DNA from: Agapanthus africanus
Taxonomy: Eukaryota > Streptophyta > Magnoliopsida > Asparagales > Amaryllidaceae
Length of the DNA stretch: 64,000 bases
Assembly (NCBI GenBank): GCA_030015575.1
Contig: JASDDO010000001.1
Location: 326,463,595-326,527,594, forward strand
Direction: 5' to 3'
In this document: positions 1-11,345 of the stretch, in pieces
Numbering within the stretch: position 1 is the first letter of the stretch
Layout of the letters: each line of letters starts with the position of its first letter
Position numbers and translations under genes: made by a program
Notes under the pieces: generated by a model
The model's input: the letters and a program-made list of their open reading frames with translations, nothing else
Database searches by the model: none
Told to the model about the DNA's origin: nothing

Positions 1-1001
1 TTGGAGAGAGTGACTCCAGAGATCGTGGGTAAGTTCCCACGCTTGGACTCTTCCATACTAAACCTCTTTAGTATGGTGTCAATGTACCTGGATTGGGACA
101 ATCCCAAAATCCGTTTGGATCTATCTCTATAGATCCTAATTCCCAATATGCAGGAGGCATCACCAAGATCTTTCATCGAGAATCTTTGTGATAAGAAGAG
201 CTTGACCGATTGCAGCATAGGAATATCATTTCCTATCAAGGGTATGTCGTCCACGTACAATACGAGGAAGACAACCTTACTCTCTGCCACCTTCTTGTAG
301 ATACAAGGTTCATCTGGATTTTTGACGAAATCAAACTCTTTGATAACGACGTCAAAGCAGATGTTCCAACTCCACGATGCTTGCTTTAATCCATAAATGG
401 ATTTAAGCAGCTTGCACACCTTCCCGCTGCTCCCACTGTCTACGAAGCCATCTGGCTGAGTCATGTACACGCACTCTTCTAAATCACCATTTAGAAAGGC
501 GGTCTTAACATCCATTTGCCAGATTTCGTAGTCATGAAAGGAAGCAATGGCAAGCATGATTCGGATGGATTTAAGCATAGCCACTGGAGAAAAGGTTTCG
601 TCATAGTCCACACCTGGTCTTTGACGAAAACCCTTTGCTACAAGTCTAGCTTTGAAAGTCTCCACTTTCCCATCTACACCAAGTTTCTTCTTGAAGATCC
701 ACTTGCTCCCAATGGGTTTTACCCCTTCAGGAGCAACTTCCAAAGTCCATACTTTGTTGGTGTACATGGATTCCATCTCGGACCGCATAGCATCCAGCCA
801 TTTCACTGAGTCCCTACTCGTGATGGCCTGCTCGAAGCTAGTTGGGTCATCATCCTACATGATGCAATCCTCGCTCCCTCCATCCATGAGAAAACCGTAG
901 TATCTCTCAGGTTGGCGAGAAACCCTACTAGATCGGCGGAGTGGCTGGGGTTCATCGGGAACTACGGAATCCTCTGGTTCAACCAAATCTTCTGTTGTAG
1001 T
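1..1001 (-). pseudogene. pol: Copia-1 pol: reverse transcriptase part
   Basis: Minus-strand reverse transcriptase of Copia-1, continuing in the same frame as the integrase part to its right. Recognisable segments are KWLDAMRSEMESMYTNKVW, WIFKKKLGV, the DETFSPVAMLKSIR block, the QMDVKTAFLNGDLEE catalytic block, SIYGLKQAS and the YVDD active site (codons at 257-246). The frame holds two amber stops: TAG at 1004-1002, where Copia-4 has a Gln codon, and TAG at 857-855, where Copia-4 has GAG. No frameshift is seen between these and the YVDD box. The gene runs off the left edge within the RT/RNase H connection, so RNase H is not visible. Such an enzyme would copy element RNA into DNA inside cytoplasmic particles. 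It is broken as it stands unless the amber codons are read through. Confidence 0.9.
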
Positions 1002-2639
1002 CTATGTCGCTGGAACCTCTTCCAGTTCTACCTCAATGCCACTTATCTGTTTCATAAGAAAACTTTTTTCTAAGAAAGTGGCATGTCGAGAAACAAACAC
1101 CTTTTGTTCCTCGGGGTGGTAGAAGATATACCCTTGTGAATTTTTGGGATATCCTACAAACTTACATAAGACAGATCTTGCCTCGAGTTTGTTCGGATTT
1201 TGTCTTTTGACATAGGCTGGACAACCCCATATCTTAATATAATTAAGATGTGGTCTCTTCCCTTTCCATATCTCATATGGAGTGGTAGGCACTGATTTGG
1301 TAGGAACTCTGTTCAATAGGTCCATGGCTGTCTCAAGCGCATATCCCCAGAAGGAAATAGGTAACTCAGCTGTACTCATCATTGAGCACACCATATCTAA
1401 TAGGGTGCGGTTTCTCCGTTCAGATACACCGTTGTGCTGTGGTGTATAAGGAGGAGTAAGCTGAAAGAGAATCCCATTCTCTTTTAGGAATTCCAGGAAT
1501 TCATTGCTTAAGTATTCTCCTCCTCGATCAGATCGTAGGATTTTAATACTTTTTCCGGTTTGGTTCTCGACTTCTTGTTTATATTCTCTAAATTTCTCAA
1601 AAGCTTCTGATTTGTGTTTCATCCGGAACACATATCCTAATCTAGAGAGATCGTCAGTGAATGTAATGAAGTACGAAGAACCATCCCTGGCATGTGTAGA
1701 CATGGGACCGCATACATCACTATGTATCAGTCCTAAGAGTTCGGTAACTATTTCTCCGTGTCCCGTAAACGGAGCTTTGGTCATCTTGCCTTTGAGACAT
1801 GACTGGCAAGTGTCATAGGATGAAAATTCAAACGGATTTAAATATCCATCCTTATGCAACTTAGCCAGTCGTGTCGCATTGATGTGACCCAGTCTACAAT
1901 GCCATAAGAAGGATTCGTTCAGTTCAGAACTCTTCCTCTTGTGTGTGTTTGTTATGCTCAGAACTGTTGATTGGTTTAGAACATAAATGCCATTGCACAA
2001 CGTGCCTGATCCAACCAACTTTTGGTTACGGAAAATGTTCATAACATTATCCTGTAATACAAAATTATATCCCTCTTTACTCAGTAAAGAAACCGATATA
2101 ATGTTGCATATCAGGTTCGGCATGTAATAGCATTCGTTCAGAACCAATGTATTACCAGTTGGTAATGTATGGTGATATTCCCCGACAGTCTTAGCTGCAA
2201 CAATTGCACCATTTCCAACTCTAATGTCTTTATCACCTTCTCCAAGTTCTCTACCTTTCCTAAGCCCATGTAACTGATTACATATATGGGATCCTGACCC
2301 GGTATCTAATACCCAGGACGTAGGGCAAATGGAGATACAGTTCTCTGTAACGAACACACCCGAAGAAAATGCATCATCATGTACTTTCTTCATTCGGGTG
2401 GCATGGGAATCCTGGTATTCCCCTATATCCTGTGCAGTCCTATAACTCTTATAGGAAAGAACGGAACCAACGTTCCCCAGCACAGTATAACATGCGGGTT
2501 CGGTCAATACATCCATATTATTATCTTTATTAAGGCATGAAATGGTCGCTACCTGGAGAGAGAGAGAAGAAAACACTTTAGCGTATGCTCGTGCAAGATC
2601 AGATTGGTTATTATCATATCTAATCAGGATGGCTCCCAC
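1002..2639 (-). pseudogene. pol: Copia-1 pol: protease and integrase, no Gag
   Basis: One open frame of 545 codons, ending in TAG at 1004-1002. Residues about 108-119 hold the aspartic protease active site in WVLDTGSGSHIC. Integrase follows: an HHCC zinc finger (WHCRLGHINATRLAKLH, then CQSCLKGKMTK), first catalytic Asp in HSDVCGPMST, second in LRSDRGGEYLSNEF and the Glu in QHNGVSERRNRT, then the GKRPHLNYIKIWGCPAYVK block. The open frame begins at a GTG with no ATG nearby; the first in-frame ATG is that of MDVLTEP, about 42 residues in. Upstream of the protease there is no Gag domain and no CCHC knuckle, unlike Copia-5. A run CTCTCTCTCCAG sits inside the 5' part of the frame and looks like a splice acceptor, so the first codons may be leader, not protein. 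Confidence 0.9.
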
Positions 2640-2994
2640 TGCTTTTTATCAAATCTTCCTTCAAACCCTAAAAGGAAAGACTAGCCGGGATTAATTACAC
2701 ACTACAAGTTCGCCAATCTTTCAGCCAGGCCAGTGTCGGTACTTTGAGGGAGGTCCCCCGTGCTTTCGCACGAACCTAATTAATGTAAACCTCGTTTTCC
2801 CAGAGGCGTAACCTCGTTAACACCTTTCTAGACACCTACTTGATCGGCTAATTGTAATGTGTAAAACTCTCCCAGGAGTAACTCTTACTCGCAGTGGGTA
2901 TCGGGATCCAACTATCTAATAGAAGGTATGCAATCTCATTGCAAATTTCAACACTTGAAATTCCCGATAATCTTTTGCCCCTAGCGTGCTATGA

Positions 2995-3195
2995 CCTTGA
3001 CGCATGCCAAACAACCCATAGTCCGCTAGTCAAGTTCAACCCGTCATTTCCTGATTGAATTAAACTCACCCGCACGACCCTTGACGCATGCCAAACAACG
3101 CCGTGCGAATACCCTAATCCAATCTGCATCATATGCATAAGCAGATAAATACTAGTTAGCTACCGTACACTACGCCTTGACGCATGCCAAACAAC
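2995..3195 (-). repeat. three identical 21-base motifs in leader hairpins
   Basis: The 21-mer containing TTGACGCATGCCAAACAAC (plus-strand reading) occurs without change at 2995-3015, 3079-3099 and 3175-3195. Each copy is bracketed by short inverted repeats: CTATG/CATAG around the first and CGCACG/CGTGCG around the second; the third is weaker and needs G-U pairs. Copia-5 has the same three sites with a different loop sequence, and Copia-4 has two of the three sites with a third loop sequence. Role unknown. Confidence 0.85.
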
Positions 3196-3340
3196 CGCAG
3201 CACGAATACTAAATAGTACTTATCTGAAATGACGGAGGGCTACGACAGGTTTTTCTGAAAACCTATTGCGTAATGAACTTGATATCGTTGTAGAATCAAA
3301 TGGAGTTTTGAAATGGAGTGATTTTGAGGCTTTTCTAGTT

Positions 3341-3582
3341 TTGCTAAAGGGGTCACTCCCGGTGAAGGGATCGTCGGCCCTTTTCTCGTCGAATGAGGTG
3401 CGGGATATATCATATATATTACTGTGCAAAGCAAAAACTCAAAAGCAATCAAGAGCAAACCGAGTGTGTAGCATCTGCCAGTTATTGCTAAAGGAGTCAC
3501 TCCCGGTGAAGGGATCTCGGTCCTTTCCTCATCGAATAAGGTGCAGGGTATATCATATATACCGCTATGCAAAGCAAGAACT
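3341..3582 (-). repeat. tandem duplication in Copia-1 leader, period about 144 bp
   Basis: Two imperfect copies of about 98 bp start with TTGCTAAAGG at 3341 and 3485 and end with a GCAAAGCAA(A/G)AAC run near 3439 and 3582. Both include GTCACTCCCGGTGAAGGGAT and a near-palindromic ATATATCATATATA stretch. Copia-4 has the matching duplication at about 34833-35073. Copia-5 has none at the equivalent place near 57510-57600. Confidence 0.8.
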
Positions 3583-5144
3583 GTAGCTACCTGTTTTGTT
3601 TAAAATCTGATTCCACAACATCTTAGGTTTCTTTTCTTTCATTAATCACATTAATGAAGTCCCATCATTTAAATACCTAAACATCACAGATAGATATGAC
3701 GTACACTTATGCCATCCGCATTCGCCTCGATGTCCCCTCGTGCACCGTTAGGTTAGGTAACTAACGACAGAGCAGGGCAGGGCTAGCGCGGGTGTAAAAC
3801 ATAAGTAACGTCTATATAATATATCATATATACTATATACTATATCCATCACAGAACATCTCATGATCACATCACAGATATCGCAGCAGAAGAAACATAT
3901 GAAACATTGGATATACTAGGACGTCCGTGTTTTCAATACGAGCCAGTATAAAACACGGATTCCACGGTCATGATGAATAGCCAATCCCACACCCCTAGAC
4001 CCCTACGAGAGCGGCAAGCAACCCTGCCAATTCTAGGGTTAGGAGACCCGGACTCGACTCCTCGAGTTGGTCTCCCACTGGACCCCAGAACCCGGTTACT
4101 TGTGCTCCCCTCCTTGGGTCTATCCTAATGCGGAAAAGTAAATAATATACAAAAGGTGACAACTTCCGCTACCTGGAAGTGCCCCAAATAAAAGAATATT
4201 ACATACAAGTTTTTACATGAATGAAAATGAAAAACACTCATCTCACATAAAAAACCCCGGCTATTCGAACACGACGATCCAATATAACATATCCAGCAAC
4301 ACATAACATCACATGTCATCAATGTAAGTAAGTATGCATACCCCAATTGTCGTTGACGTATAGCAACGAAACCGGCGATATGAACATACTACACTTACGG
4401 TCACAGAAAAGAAAGTGTAAAACTACAACAATTGGAATCCGCAACCTCTTTAGACATCACATGCCTAACAGATATAAATCCCGCATTTTAGTCTCATTAT
4501 CGAAAACTCTTTTCAATATCATATGGGACTAAATTGCTAGATTTATAACATTCATTCAGTTATCTCATAACTACTTGTGAATTCCAATTATTGTATCACA
4601 TTCCAGATAAACAGAAAATGTTAAACTTTCCGATCGAGCAGTCGAATACCCAAGTTTTCCCGATACAACTCAACACATGAAATAAGTCTAACAACATTCA
4701 GTTCGTGCCTCAGTACCAACGGTCTAGCCGTAGAAGGGTCAAGCCAACGCCTCACATGTGGCACGCCGTACTGCCCCAAACCCGAAGGTTCAAAGGGCAG
4801 TTCAAGACGGTCACATAATCGAGTTAAGGTTTGTTGTCTTCTAGAGGGTCCATCGCGTTACTTGCACTACTTAGAACGTCGTTAAACTACGGAAAAATCC
4901 AACACTTGGAAATTTCCCGACAGGGGAAAAGTTGGGTATTTATATCCGGTCGAACTTTTTAACATATTCTAAAAATTATCCGGAAATACACAAAGACGAA
5001 ATTTGATACCCCGATCGAAACACCGAATCCCCAAAGCAACTCCAGAAAATTCAACTCTTGAAAAAATTTTAAAAATTCCCAGAAAATCCAACACCAGAAG
5101 GTATCAGTTACTGTGCAAAAAATATATAATAATTTAATAAAGCT

Positions 5145-5190
5145 GCCGCGGATCCGCCGCCTAAGGAGGCTTAGGCGGCGGATCCGCCGC
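5145..5190. repeat. paired GC palindromes in Copia-1 leader
   Basis: GCCGCGGATCCGCCGC (5145-5160) and GGCGGCGGATCCGCCGC (5174-5190), centres about 30 bp apart, joined by a smaller palindrome CTAAGGAGGCTTAG. It is about 188 bp downstream of the PBS in transcript sense. Related pairs occur in the other copia and gypsy elements of the window. Confidence 0.85.
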
Positions 5191-5377
5191 GCTTTAGACT
5201 GTTCATAAAGAAATTTTTGCACCGTAATTCATATATTTCCCTGCTGAATTTTTTAGCAATTTTTAATCTGGAAAAATCCCAGAATTTAGAAAAAGTCCAG
5301 AGAGCATCTTAAAGTTAGGTTTTCGGGTTCGATCGGGTTTCAAATTGCGTCTAGACTTCGCCTAAGGCTCTAGCTAG

Positions 5378-5389
5378 GCTCTGATACCA
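5378..5389 (-). promoter_or_regulatory. primer binding site of Copia-1
   Basis: On the minus strand this reads TGGTATCAGAGC, complementary to the 3' end of initiator methionine tRNA, the usual primer of plant Ty1/copia. It lies one base inside the LTR boundary at 5391. Confidence 0.93.
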
Positions 5390-5390
5390 C

Positions 5391-7611
5391 TATAGGGTTC
5401 CTAGGCACACTATAGAGGTCTCACGAGGTATCGAACATGCCAATTTAAAATTTTATGGGTGCCGAGAAACCCTAATACGGATCGTCGGCTAGATTTCTAG
5501 GCGAAACTATAAACTAGTTAACACTTTAACTAGAAGTGAGAAGCTACAACCTTTGTAGATCCGGATTTCCACTTCCTTAGCTCCACATGGGTGTCCTCTC
5601 GCTGTCCATCATGAATCCCGAACCCAATCGTCGGCTTCATCGGAGAAACGGGCGAGCTAGGTCGTCGGCTTCGTGTCAAAGACGATCTACGTCGAGGTTG
5701 CACTAGTTCAAGCTCCGACTTCACAAAGTTGTGAAACTTGTGAAGAAAACACCCAAAACAACTTGGCAAGAGGTAGAGGGTGAAGAAATAGGAGGTGGGT
5801 TCACTTTAGAATTGGATTTCTCTCACTAGAACTCAAATTGCCATTAAAGTGGCAAGCTTTTTCTTTTTAGAAGAAGAAGATCATGAAGCTAGTTATGATA
5901 AGTTCTCTTTTAAAATGAAAAGAAAATACAAACTTATCATAACTTTAACTAGGGTTAAGTGTAGAGAATAAACCATGGTCATTTGAGTGGGTTAGGGTTA
6001 AGCATGAAGACAAGAATGGTTAGCAAAGTCAAAGCTTCATGAAGCTTCAATATGAAACAAAAATTGCCACCATTTTCATCTTAAAGTTTATCCAAATAAA
6101 TGAATAAACAAATAAATGAATAAATGCATAATCAAAACCCTAATCTCAAGTTAACTATGGTTTAATTCTATACACTTAACCATATGATCAAGTATCATCA
6201 AACATGATACAAATATGTGCACAAAAGTATATCACATATACAATGTGTAAATCAAGTGAGAAAAATCCGTTTAAAATGAACCAATACTAGTTAATGCAAA
6301 GTAATATATCAAATATATAATTATACATTAAATCATTAAATCAACACTTGATTCAATGATCCGGTCATGTCGCACATAACCGACTAGTATTCAATGCATC
6401 GATTTATCGAATCAATGATTCGATAACTAGGTCATATCTCATACAACCAATCGAAACATTAATCGCAAGAATCAAATACGGTATCACATACACGCATTAT
6501 TCTCGGTCCCGCACATATCTCATATGCACTCCTATTTCGTTTCGCTTGAGCTAGGAAACCTCTGTGTAGGACTCTAAAGACTCGTCAATACGCCGGTAGC
6601 AGATGATGATCATATCAAGCACCCACAAGCCGCAAGCGGTCTGCTAAACGTAACGGCCACCCGGGTATTGAGCGATCAGAAGATCGACGAGCTAGCCCGC
6701 TCACACTCCTGCGAATCCAACCAGTAACACTTACCATACAGTCCGGTCTCTTCGTCTGATATGTCGCATATCAAGTCTAGGGGTGGTAAACGTCAGACCC
6801 CAATAACCCGATAAGTCGTGCCGATGTGAGGCTCATAACGGGTCGAGAAACTACTGGTAACATTTACCAGCAAATCTCTGATCAGCCCTGGCCAGGGACT
6901 TCCCTGCTACGGCCAATCGAGCACTGCGCAACATCAACCCCCAATACCGGGAGAGACGAAACCCCTCCTATCGCTCATTGCCTCCATGTGACTCGGGACT
7001 GTGCCCAAAGACCACCGTTTTGCACGCCCTCATGGACGTGGTAAGGTGGAGATCAAAGCACAGTGGGAATCACACAAGACTCTATTAGGATCTCGGGTCT
7101 ACAGACTAACCTGTACAAGTGTCACCTGAGAACTGCCATCTGACGTGAGGTATAATACCATCTGGGAGTTCTCGGCGAGTCCGTCCAGTGTACTCAGTCT
7201 CCACTGAGCACCCGTATACCATCTCTGATGTCAAACACCAATGGATATGGGATCATCCATCGCCCATCTCATGGGTCGAGAAGCGTATACGCTAGTCTAC
7301 TCTGGTATATCGATGCCCCGTCTCGATACACCCACGACTAGGGACCTTGAAGGATGTACTTATGGACTACCATGTCCCCACTAGTATGATCTGCATCACA
7401 GTCCAGGTAGTCAAGTACATATCCTAAGGGCTTTACCAACATGTAACTATAAGACAGTATAAAGAGACAAGTGTACATGTTAAGATAAAGAGTAACCAGA
7501 TAGCATACTATCATATCGAGCAAGAAAGTCATCTCTATATATGTCTAAGCATCCAATATAATATACATCATCTGTACAATACTGGCCTCTAGGGCATACA
7601 TACAACTAACA
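5391..7611 (-). repeat. 5' LTR of Copia-1 (2221 bp)
   Basis: Minus-strand LTR beginning TGTTAGTTGTATGTATGCCC at 7611. Its last bases next to the PBS are CCTATA where the related Copia-3 LTR ends CCTACA, so the terminal CA appears mutated. The LTR is homologous to those of Copia-2 to Copia-5 over its length. It contains AT-rich segments, the block CTCTCCCGGTATTGGGGG and no long conserved reading frame. It provides promoter and polyadenylation signals, but I could not place a TATA box with confidence. Confidence 0.9.
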
Positions 7612-9422
7612 GGTTCACTTTAGAATTAGATTTCTCACTCTTTTTCATCAATCACCATTGATGAAGTCAAGCTTTTTCTTCATGAAGTGAAGAAGAAGAA
7701 GAAGATAATGAATATGATAAGTTTATTAAAATAGAATAGAAAATGAAAACTTATCATAAACAAAACCATAGTTAGGTGTAGAGAGTGGACTATGGTTAAA
7801 TGGAGTGGTTAGGGTTAAGCATGAGACAAAATGGTGACTTAGTCAAACCTTCATGAATCTTCATGAAAGAAACAAAAGAAAGCCACCATTTTCTCTTTAT
7901 GCATTTAATTTTCCAAAAAGAATAAATGAAATAAATAAATGAATAAGTAAAAACAAAACCCTAACCATTACACAACCATGGTTTAATCTTTACACTTAGC
8001 CAATTTAGCATGCATCATCAAACATGATACAAACTAGTGCACAAAATTATATCGTATATACAATGTGCACATCCGAGTGAGAAAATCCATCTTAAGTGAA
8101 CCAATACTAGTTAATGCAAAGTAATATATCAAATATATGTTTATGCATTAAATCATTAAATCAACACTTGATTTAACGATCCGGTCATATCGCATATAAC
8201 CGACTAATATCCAATGTATCGACTTATCAAATCAATCCTTGATTCGATAACTAGGTTATATCGCATACAACCATTCGATACATTCATCGCGAGAATAGAA
8301 TACGGTATCACATACACGTATTATTCTCGGTCCCGCACATATCTCATATGCGCTCCTATTTCGTTTCGCTTGAGCCAGGAAACCTCTGTGTAGGACTCTA
8401 AAGACTCGTCAATACGCCGGCAGCAGATGATGATCATATCAAACACCTACAAGCCGCAAACGGTCTGCTAAACGTAACGGCCACCCGGGTATTGAGCGAT
8501 CAGAAGATCGACGAGCAAGCCCGCTCACACTCCTGTGAATCCAACCAGTAACACTTACCGTACAGTCCGGTCTGATCGTCTGATATGTCGCATATCTTGC
8601 CTAGGGGTGGTAAACGTCAGACCCCAATAGCTCGATAAGTCGTGTTGATATGAGGTCTATAACAATTCGAGATACTACTGGTAACACTTACCAGTAAATC
8701 TCAGCAACCCTGGCCAGGGATTTCCTGTTATAGCCAATCGAACACAGCGCAACATCAACTCTCTATACCGGGAGAGACGAATCCCCTCCTATCGCTCATT
8801 GCCTCCATGTGATTCGGGACTGTACCCAAAAACCACCGTTTTGCACGCCCTCTTGGACGTGGTAAGATGGAAATCAAAGCACAGTGGGAACCACACAAGA
8901 CTCTATGACGATCTCGGGTCAACAGACTACTCTGTACCAGTGTCACCAGAGAACTGCCATCTGACGTAAGGTATAATACCATCTGGGAGTTCTCGGCGAG
9001 TCCGTCCAGTGTACCCAGTCTCTACTGAGCACCCGTATATCATCTCTGATGTCAAACACCAATGGATATGGGATCATCCATCGCCCATCTGTATGAGTCG
9101 AGAAGGTATACGCTAGTCTACTCTGGTATATCGATGCCCCGTCTCGATACACCCACGACTAGGGACTTTAAAGGATGTACTTATAGACTACCATGTCCCC
9201 ACTAGTATGATCTGCATCATAGTCCAGGTAGTCAAGTACACATCCTAAGGGCTTTACCAACATGTAACAGAGAGACAATCAGTATACACGTTGAGGTAAA
9301 GATCAACCAGATAGCATACTATCATGTCGAGCAAGAAAGTCCTCCCTATATATGTCCAAGCATCCACTACAATATACATCCTATGTATAGTAATGGCCTC
9401 TAGGGCATACATATAACTAACA
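7612..9422 (-). repeat. 3' LTR remnant of Copia-2
   Basis: Minus-strand copia LTR starting TGTTAGTTATATGTATGCCC at 9422 and running left until it is interrupted at 7612 by Copia-1. The missing distal part should lie left of Copia-1, off the window. That this is a 3' LTR follows from the polypurine tract and RNase H end directly to its right. It differs from the nearby Copia-3 LTR pieces at many positions, so it belongs to another branch of the family. Confidence 0.88.
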
Positions 9423-9434
9423 ATCTCCCACTTG
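9423..9434 (-). promoter_or_regulatory. polypurine tract of Copia-2
   Basis: Reads CAAGTGGGAGAT on the minus strand, directly before the LTR start. The same tract precedes the 3' LTRs of Copia-4 (39111-39123) and Copia-5 (62252-62264). It primes plus-strand DNA synthesis. Confidence 0.88.
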
Positions 9435-9708
9435 CACTAGGGCCATCTGAAAGCAGTGGTTGTAGTATCTCATACTCAACCATCCCATAAAAGTCTCTCT
9501 CTGGGAAAATGCCTTTGTGAGTGGATCCGCCGTGTTGTCCTCTGAGTCTACTCTCCTTACCTCGATCACCCTGGAGATCAACTGTCTCCATGATCAGGTG
9601 ATACTGCCTTAGAATATGTCTGGATCACTGATGGGACTGACGTTCCTTGGCATAAGCCACAACTCCATTGTCTCACAATGGGAGGAACGTAGTTCATCTC
9701 ATGAACCA
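9435..9708 (-). pseudogene. pol: Copia-2 RNase H C-terminal remnant
   Basis: Minus-strand remnant matching the last part of copia RNase H. Nucleotide matches to Copia-4 cover the region encoding the KEPRSHQRSRHI-like segment, HLI, and the ADPLTKA end (GCGGATCCACTCAC). The frame is damaged by small indels and stops. Only about the last 80 codons remain. At 9708 it stops abruptly against the truncated 5' LTR of Gypsy-1, so everything upstream (RT, integrase, leader) has been lost at this junction. Confidence 0.8.
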
Positions 9709-9772
9709 ATATAAAGCACCAAGTGTCAACCCAAGACCACTGCAAAGAGCCCAAGCCCCAAAGAGCCTATGT

Positions 9773-9823
9773 GGCCGCGGAACCGCGGCCTAAACCGCCT
9801 TATGCCGCGGTTCCGTGGCGGCC
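9773..9823. repeat. paired GC palindromes in Gypsy-1 5' LTR
   Basis: GGCCGCGGAACCGCGGCC (9773-9790) and GCCGCGGTTCCGTGGCGGCC (9804-9823), centres about 32 bp apart. The second half is also the reverse complement of the first, with one CG-to-TG change, so the two could also form one hairpin with a loop of about 13 bases. Located in U3, about 260 bp upstream of the TATA box. Confidence 0.9.
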
Positions 9824-10082
9824 TTGGCAGATCATCACTCTAATTTTGCTGCAGAACTCCTAGCTCTTCTCCTACACTTCAAAAAGACACTCCAATTTCC
9901 AGAAGACTCCAGAGACTTCTGCCAGATCAGCAAACCCTTGTTCCTACACTAAACTAAGCTTTGTATTGTAGAAACTTCTTCTTAAACCCTACTCAAACCC
10001 TAAGCTAAGCCTAACAAAATCTTTCTAGAAGTCTTTCAACAAACTTTTAGAGGGAACTCAAAGACTTAGGGTTTGGGAGATC

Positions 10083-10090
10083 TATAAATA
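10083..10090 (+). promoter_or_regulatory. TATA box of Gypsy-1 5' LTR
   Basis: TATAAATA followed by AAGACCCTAGG; repeated at 20134-20141 in the 3' LTR. It is the best candidate core promoter in this LTR. The transcription start is expected some 25-35 bp downstream. Confidence 0.6.
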
Positions 10091-11325
10091 AGACCCTAGG
10101 CTCACTTGTAAAAGGAGATCTCTTATCTTGGACTTGATCCTGGACTAGCTCATTTAGCCAATTTAGATCCATTCACTCTCTTTCTTCATCTTCTTCTTCC
10201 ACAAGTCTAGTGAGAGGACTTGTGTGAAACCCTAACCCTAATTCTAATCAAAAGCCAAGATCCCGAGTACCCATCAAGCAACAAGCCTTGCAACCTTTTA
10301 TGAGCCGAGCCGATCTTCAACAGAGCAAGTGGTCCAAGCCGATCCGCGACTCACGGAGCCGAGTGACGCCAATTCAACAATTTAGTTCTTCCTCTTGTAG
10401 TTCTTGAGCGACTGTAATCAAATTGTTGAGATAAATAAAAGGTGATATTCTTTTATCTTGTTTTCTTTAAATTCTTGCATCATGATATCTTTTCAATTCT
10501 TGAATGCTTTCTGTGTGATGACGTTTGAGTAATACTCCGCTCGTCGAGGAGTCGAGAAGATCAATAGAATGATGATGTAATATATCTTAAATCGATTCTT
10601 GAATCCTATGAGTTTTGTAAACCCTAGCAAGTTCAAGAATCGACGACCCAATTCGTTGCGATGCTTTCTTGATTGATATCGCTCGAGATTGGGGAGTTAC
10701 GATCGTTTCTTGAAATTGATAGAGGCTAGATTGTGAATGATATCTACGAAAGAACAAGGGTTAAACGATGAAACCCTAGTTTCATCAAGAAAGCCCTAAC
10801 TCTCGTCGATCATCATCGATCTAGTATCAATCCTTCGAAGGACAAGAACACGAAATCTTGAGATTACATTACGTCTATAGATCCGATCGATTCCTACGAG
10901 CCTCATTTAGATTCTTGACATTTTGGTTGGAAATATCATCAAAACACTGATTCTTGATTTGTTTATCAGTTTCTTGATTCTTGATTAAACATCATGGCAC
11001 CTGAATCAATCGATAAATTCTTGAATCATGTTTTCTTTTCCTTTCGATTAACTTTTCAATTAAAACAAATTAAATACAGAAACGAATCGCACAATCCCTA
11101 TAGACGATCCGCACTCGCTTACGATCTACAATCGACACCGTAATTGATTGCGGTCAAATATAATTCTTTGATTGTGAACTTTATTCAATATTACCGACAC
11201 ATAGAAACTTATTCGCGTATTTCCATTTACACAAACAAGAAATCATTACAATCAAATGAAACCGTTATCGGGAATCATTTGAGTATTTGATTTGAAACGC
11301 ATCCTAGAATTTTAATACAATCAAA

Positions 11326-11345
11326 TGGCGTCGTTGCCGGGGATC
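11326..11345 (+). promoter_or_regulatory. primer binding site of Gypsy-1
   Basis: TGGCGTCGTTGCCGGGGATC, two bases after the LTR end. It is the Athila/Tat-type PBS, complementary to the 3' end of an Asp tRNA; Gypsy-2 has TGGCGCCGTTGCCGGGGA at the same place. Confidence 0.9.

Larger units (their letters stand above)
2640..5377 (-). other. Copia-1 untranslated leader, about 2.7 kb
   Basis: Sequence between the primer site and pol on the minus strand. It matches the leaders of Copia-4 (33149-35829) and Copia-5 (55851-58334) over most of its length but has no conserved reading frame. Visible substructure, in the order of transcription (right to left): a paired GC palindrome (5190-5145), a long AT-rich part, a tandem duplication (3582-3341), and three copies of a 21-base motif in small hairpins (3195-2995). 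Its pol-proximal end is a polypyrimidine tract ending in CAG. Such a long leader is unusual for Ty1/copia. Confidence 0.8.
1..7611 (-). mobile_element. Copia-1, Ty1/copia LTR retrotransposon, partial
   Basis: Minus-strand Ty1/copia element cut by the left window edge. Reading right to left it has a 5' LTR (7611-5391), a tRNA-iMet primer site (5389-5378), a leader of about 2.7 kb, then protease, integrase and reverse transcriptase coding. RNase H and the 3' LTR lie off the window. The order protease-integrase-RT is the Ty1/copia order. No gag domain is present between the leader and the protease, exactly as in Copia-4. The pol frame is open apart from two TAG codons. The element sits inside the 3' LTR of Copia-2: the sequence right of its LTR (from 7612, GGTTCACTTTAG) resumes LTR sequence that matches its own LTR near 5796. 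The right-hand target duplication is probably GGTTC (7612-7616); its partner is outside the window. Confidence 0.93.
9709..11323 (+). repeat. 5' LTR of Gypsy-1, 5'-truncated
   Basis: Matches 19762-21374 of the 3' LTR from ATATAAAGC onward, and ends ATACAATCA before the PBS. The first 333 bp of a full LTR (19429-19761) are missing. The left neighbour is copia RNase H sequence, so this is a deletion or recombination junction, not an insertion boundary. The copy keeps the paired GC palindromes (9773-9823) and a TATA-like box. Confidence 0.9.

Noticed and set aside
2995-3195. Three evenly placed identical 21-mers read as a CRISPR-like array
   Set aside because: Only three copies with unequal spacing (84 and 96 bp) inside a eukaryotic retrotransposon leader, each in its own local stem; no cas genes.
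8755-9152. Minus-strand frames of about 70 codons in copia LTRs (also 24141-24350, 54012-54233, 62530-62751)
   Set aside because: They recur only because LTRs are repeated, and related LTRs break them with stops or shifts; no domain.
10227-10241. Telomere-like AAACCCTAACCCTAA (also near 20277)
   Set aside because: Only two units, at the same place in both Gypsy-1 LTRs; part of the LTR, not a telomeric tract.
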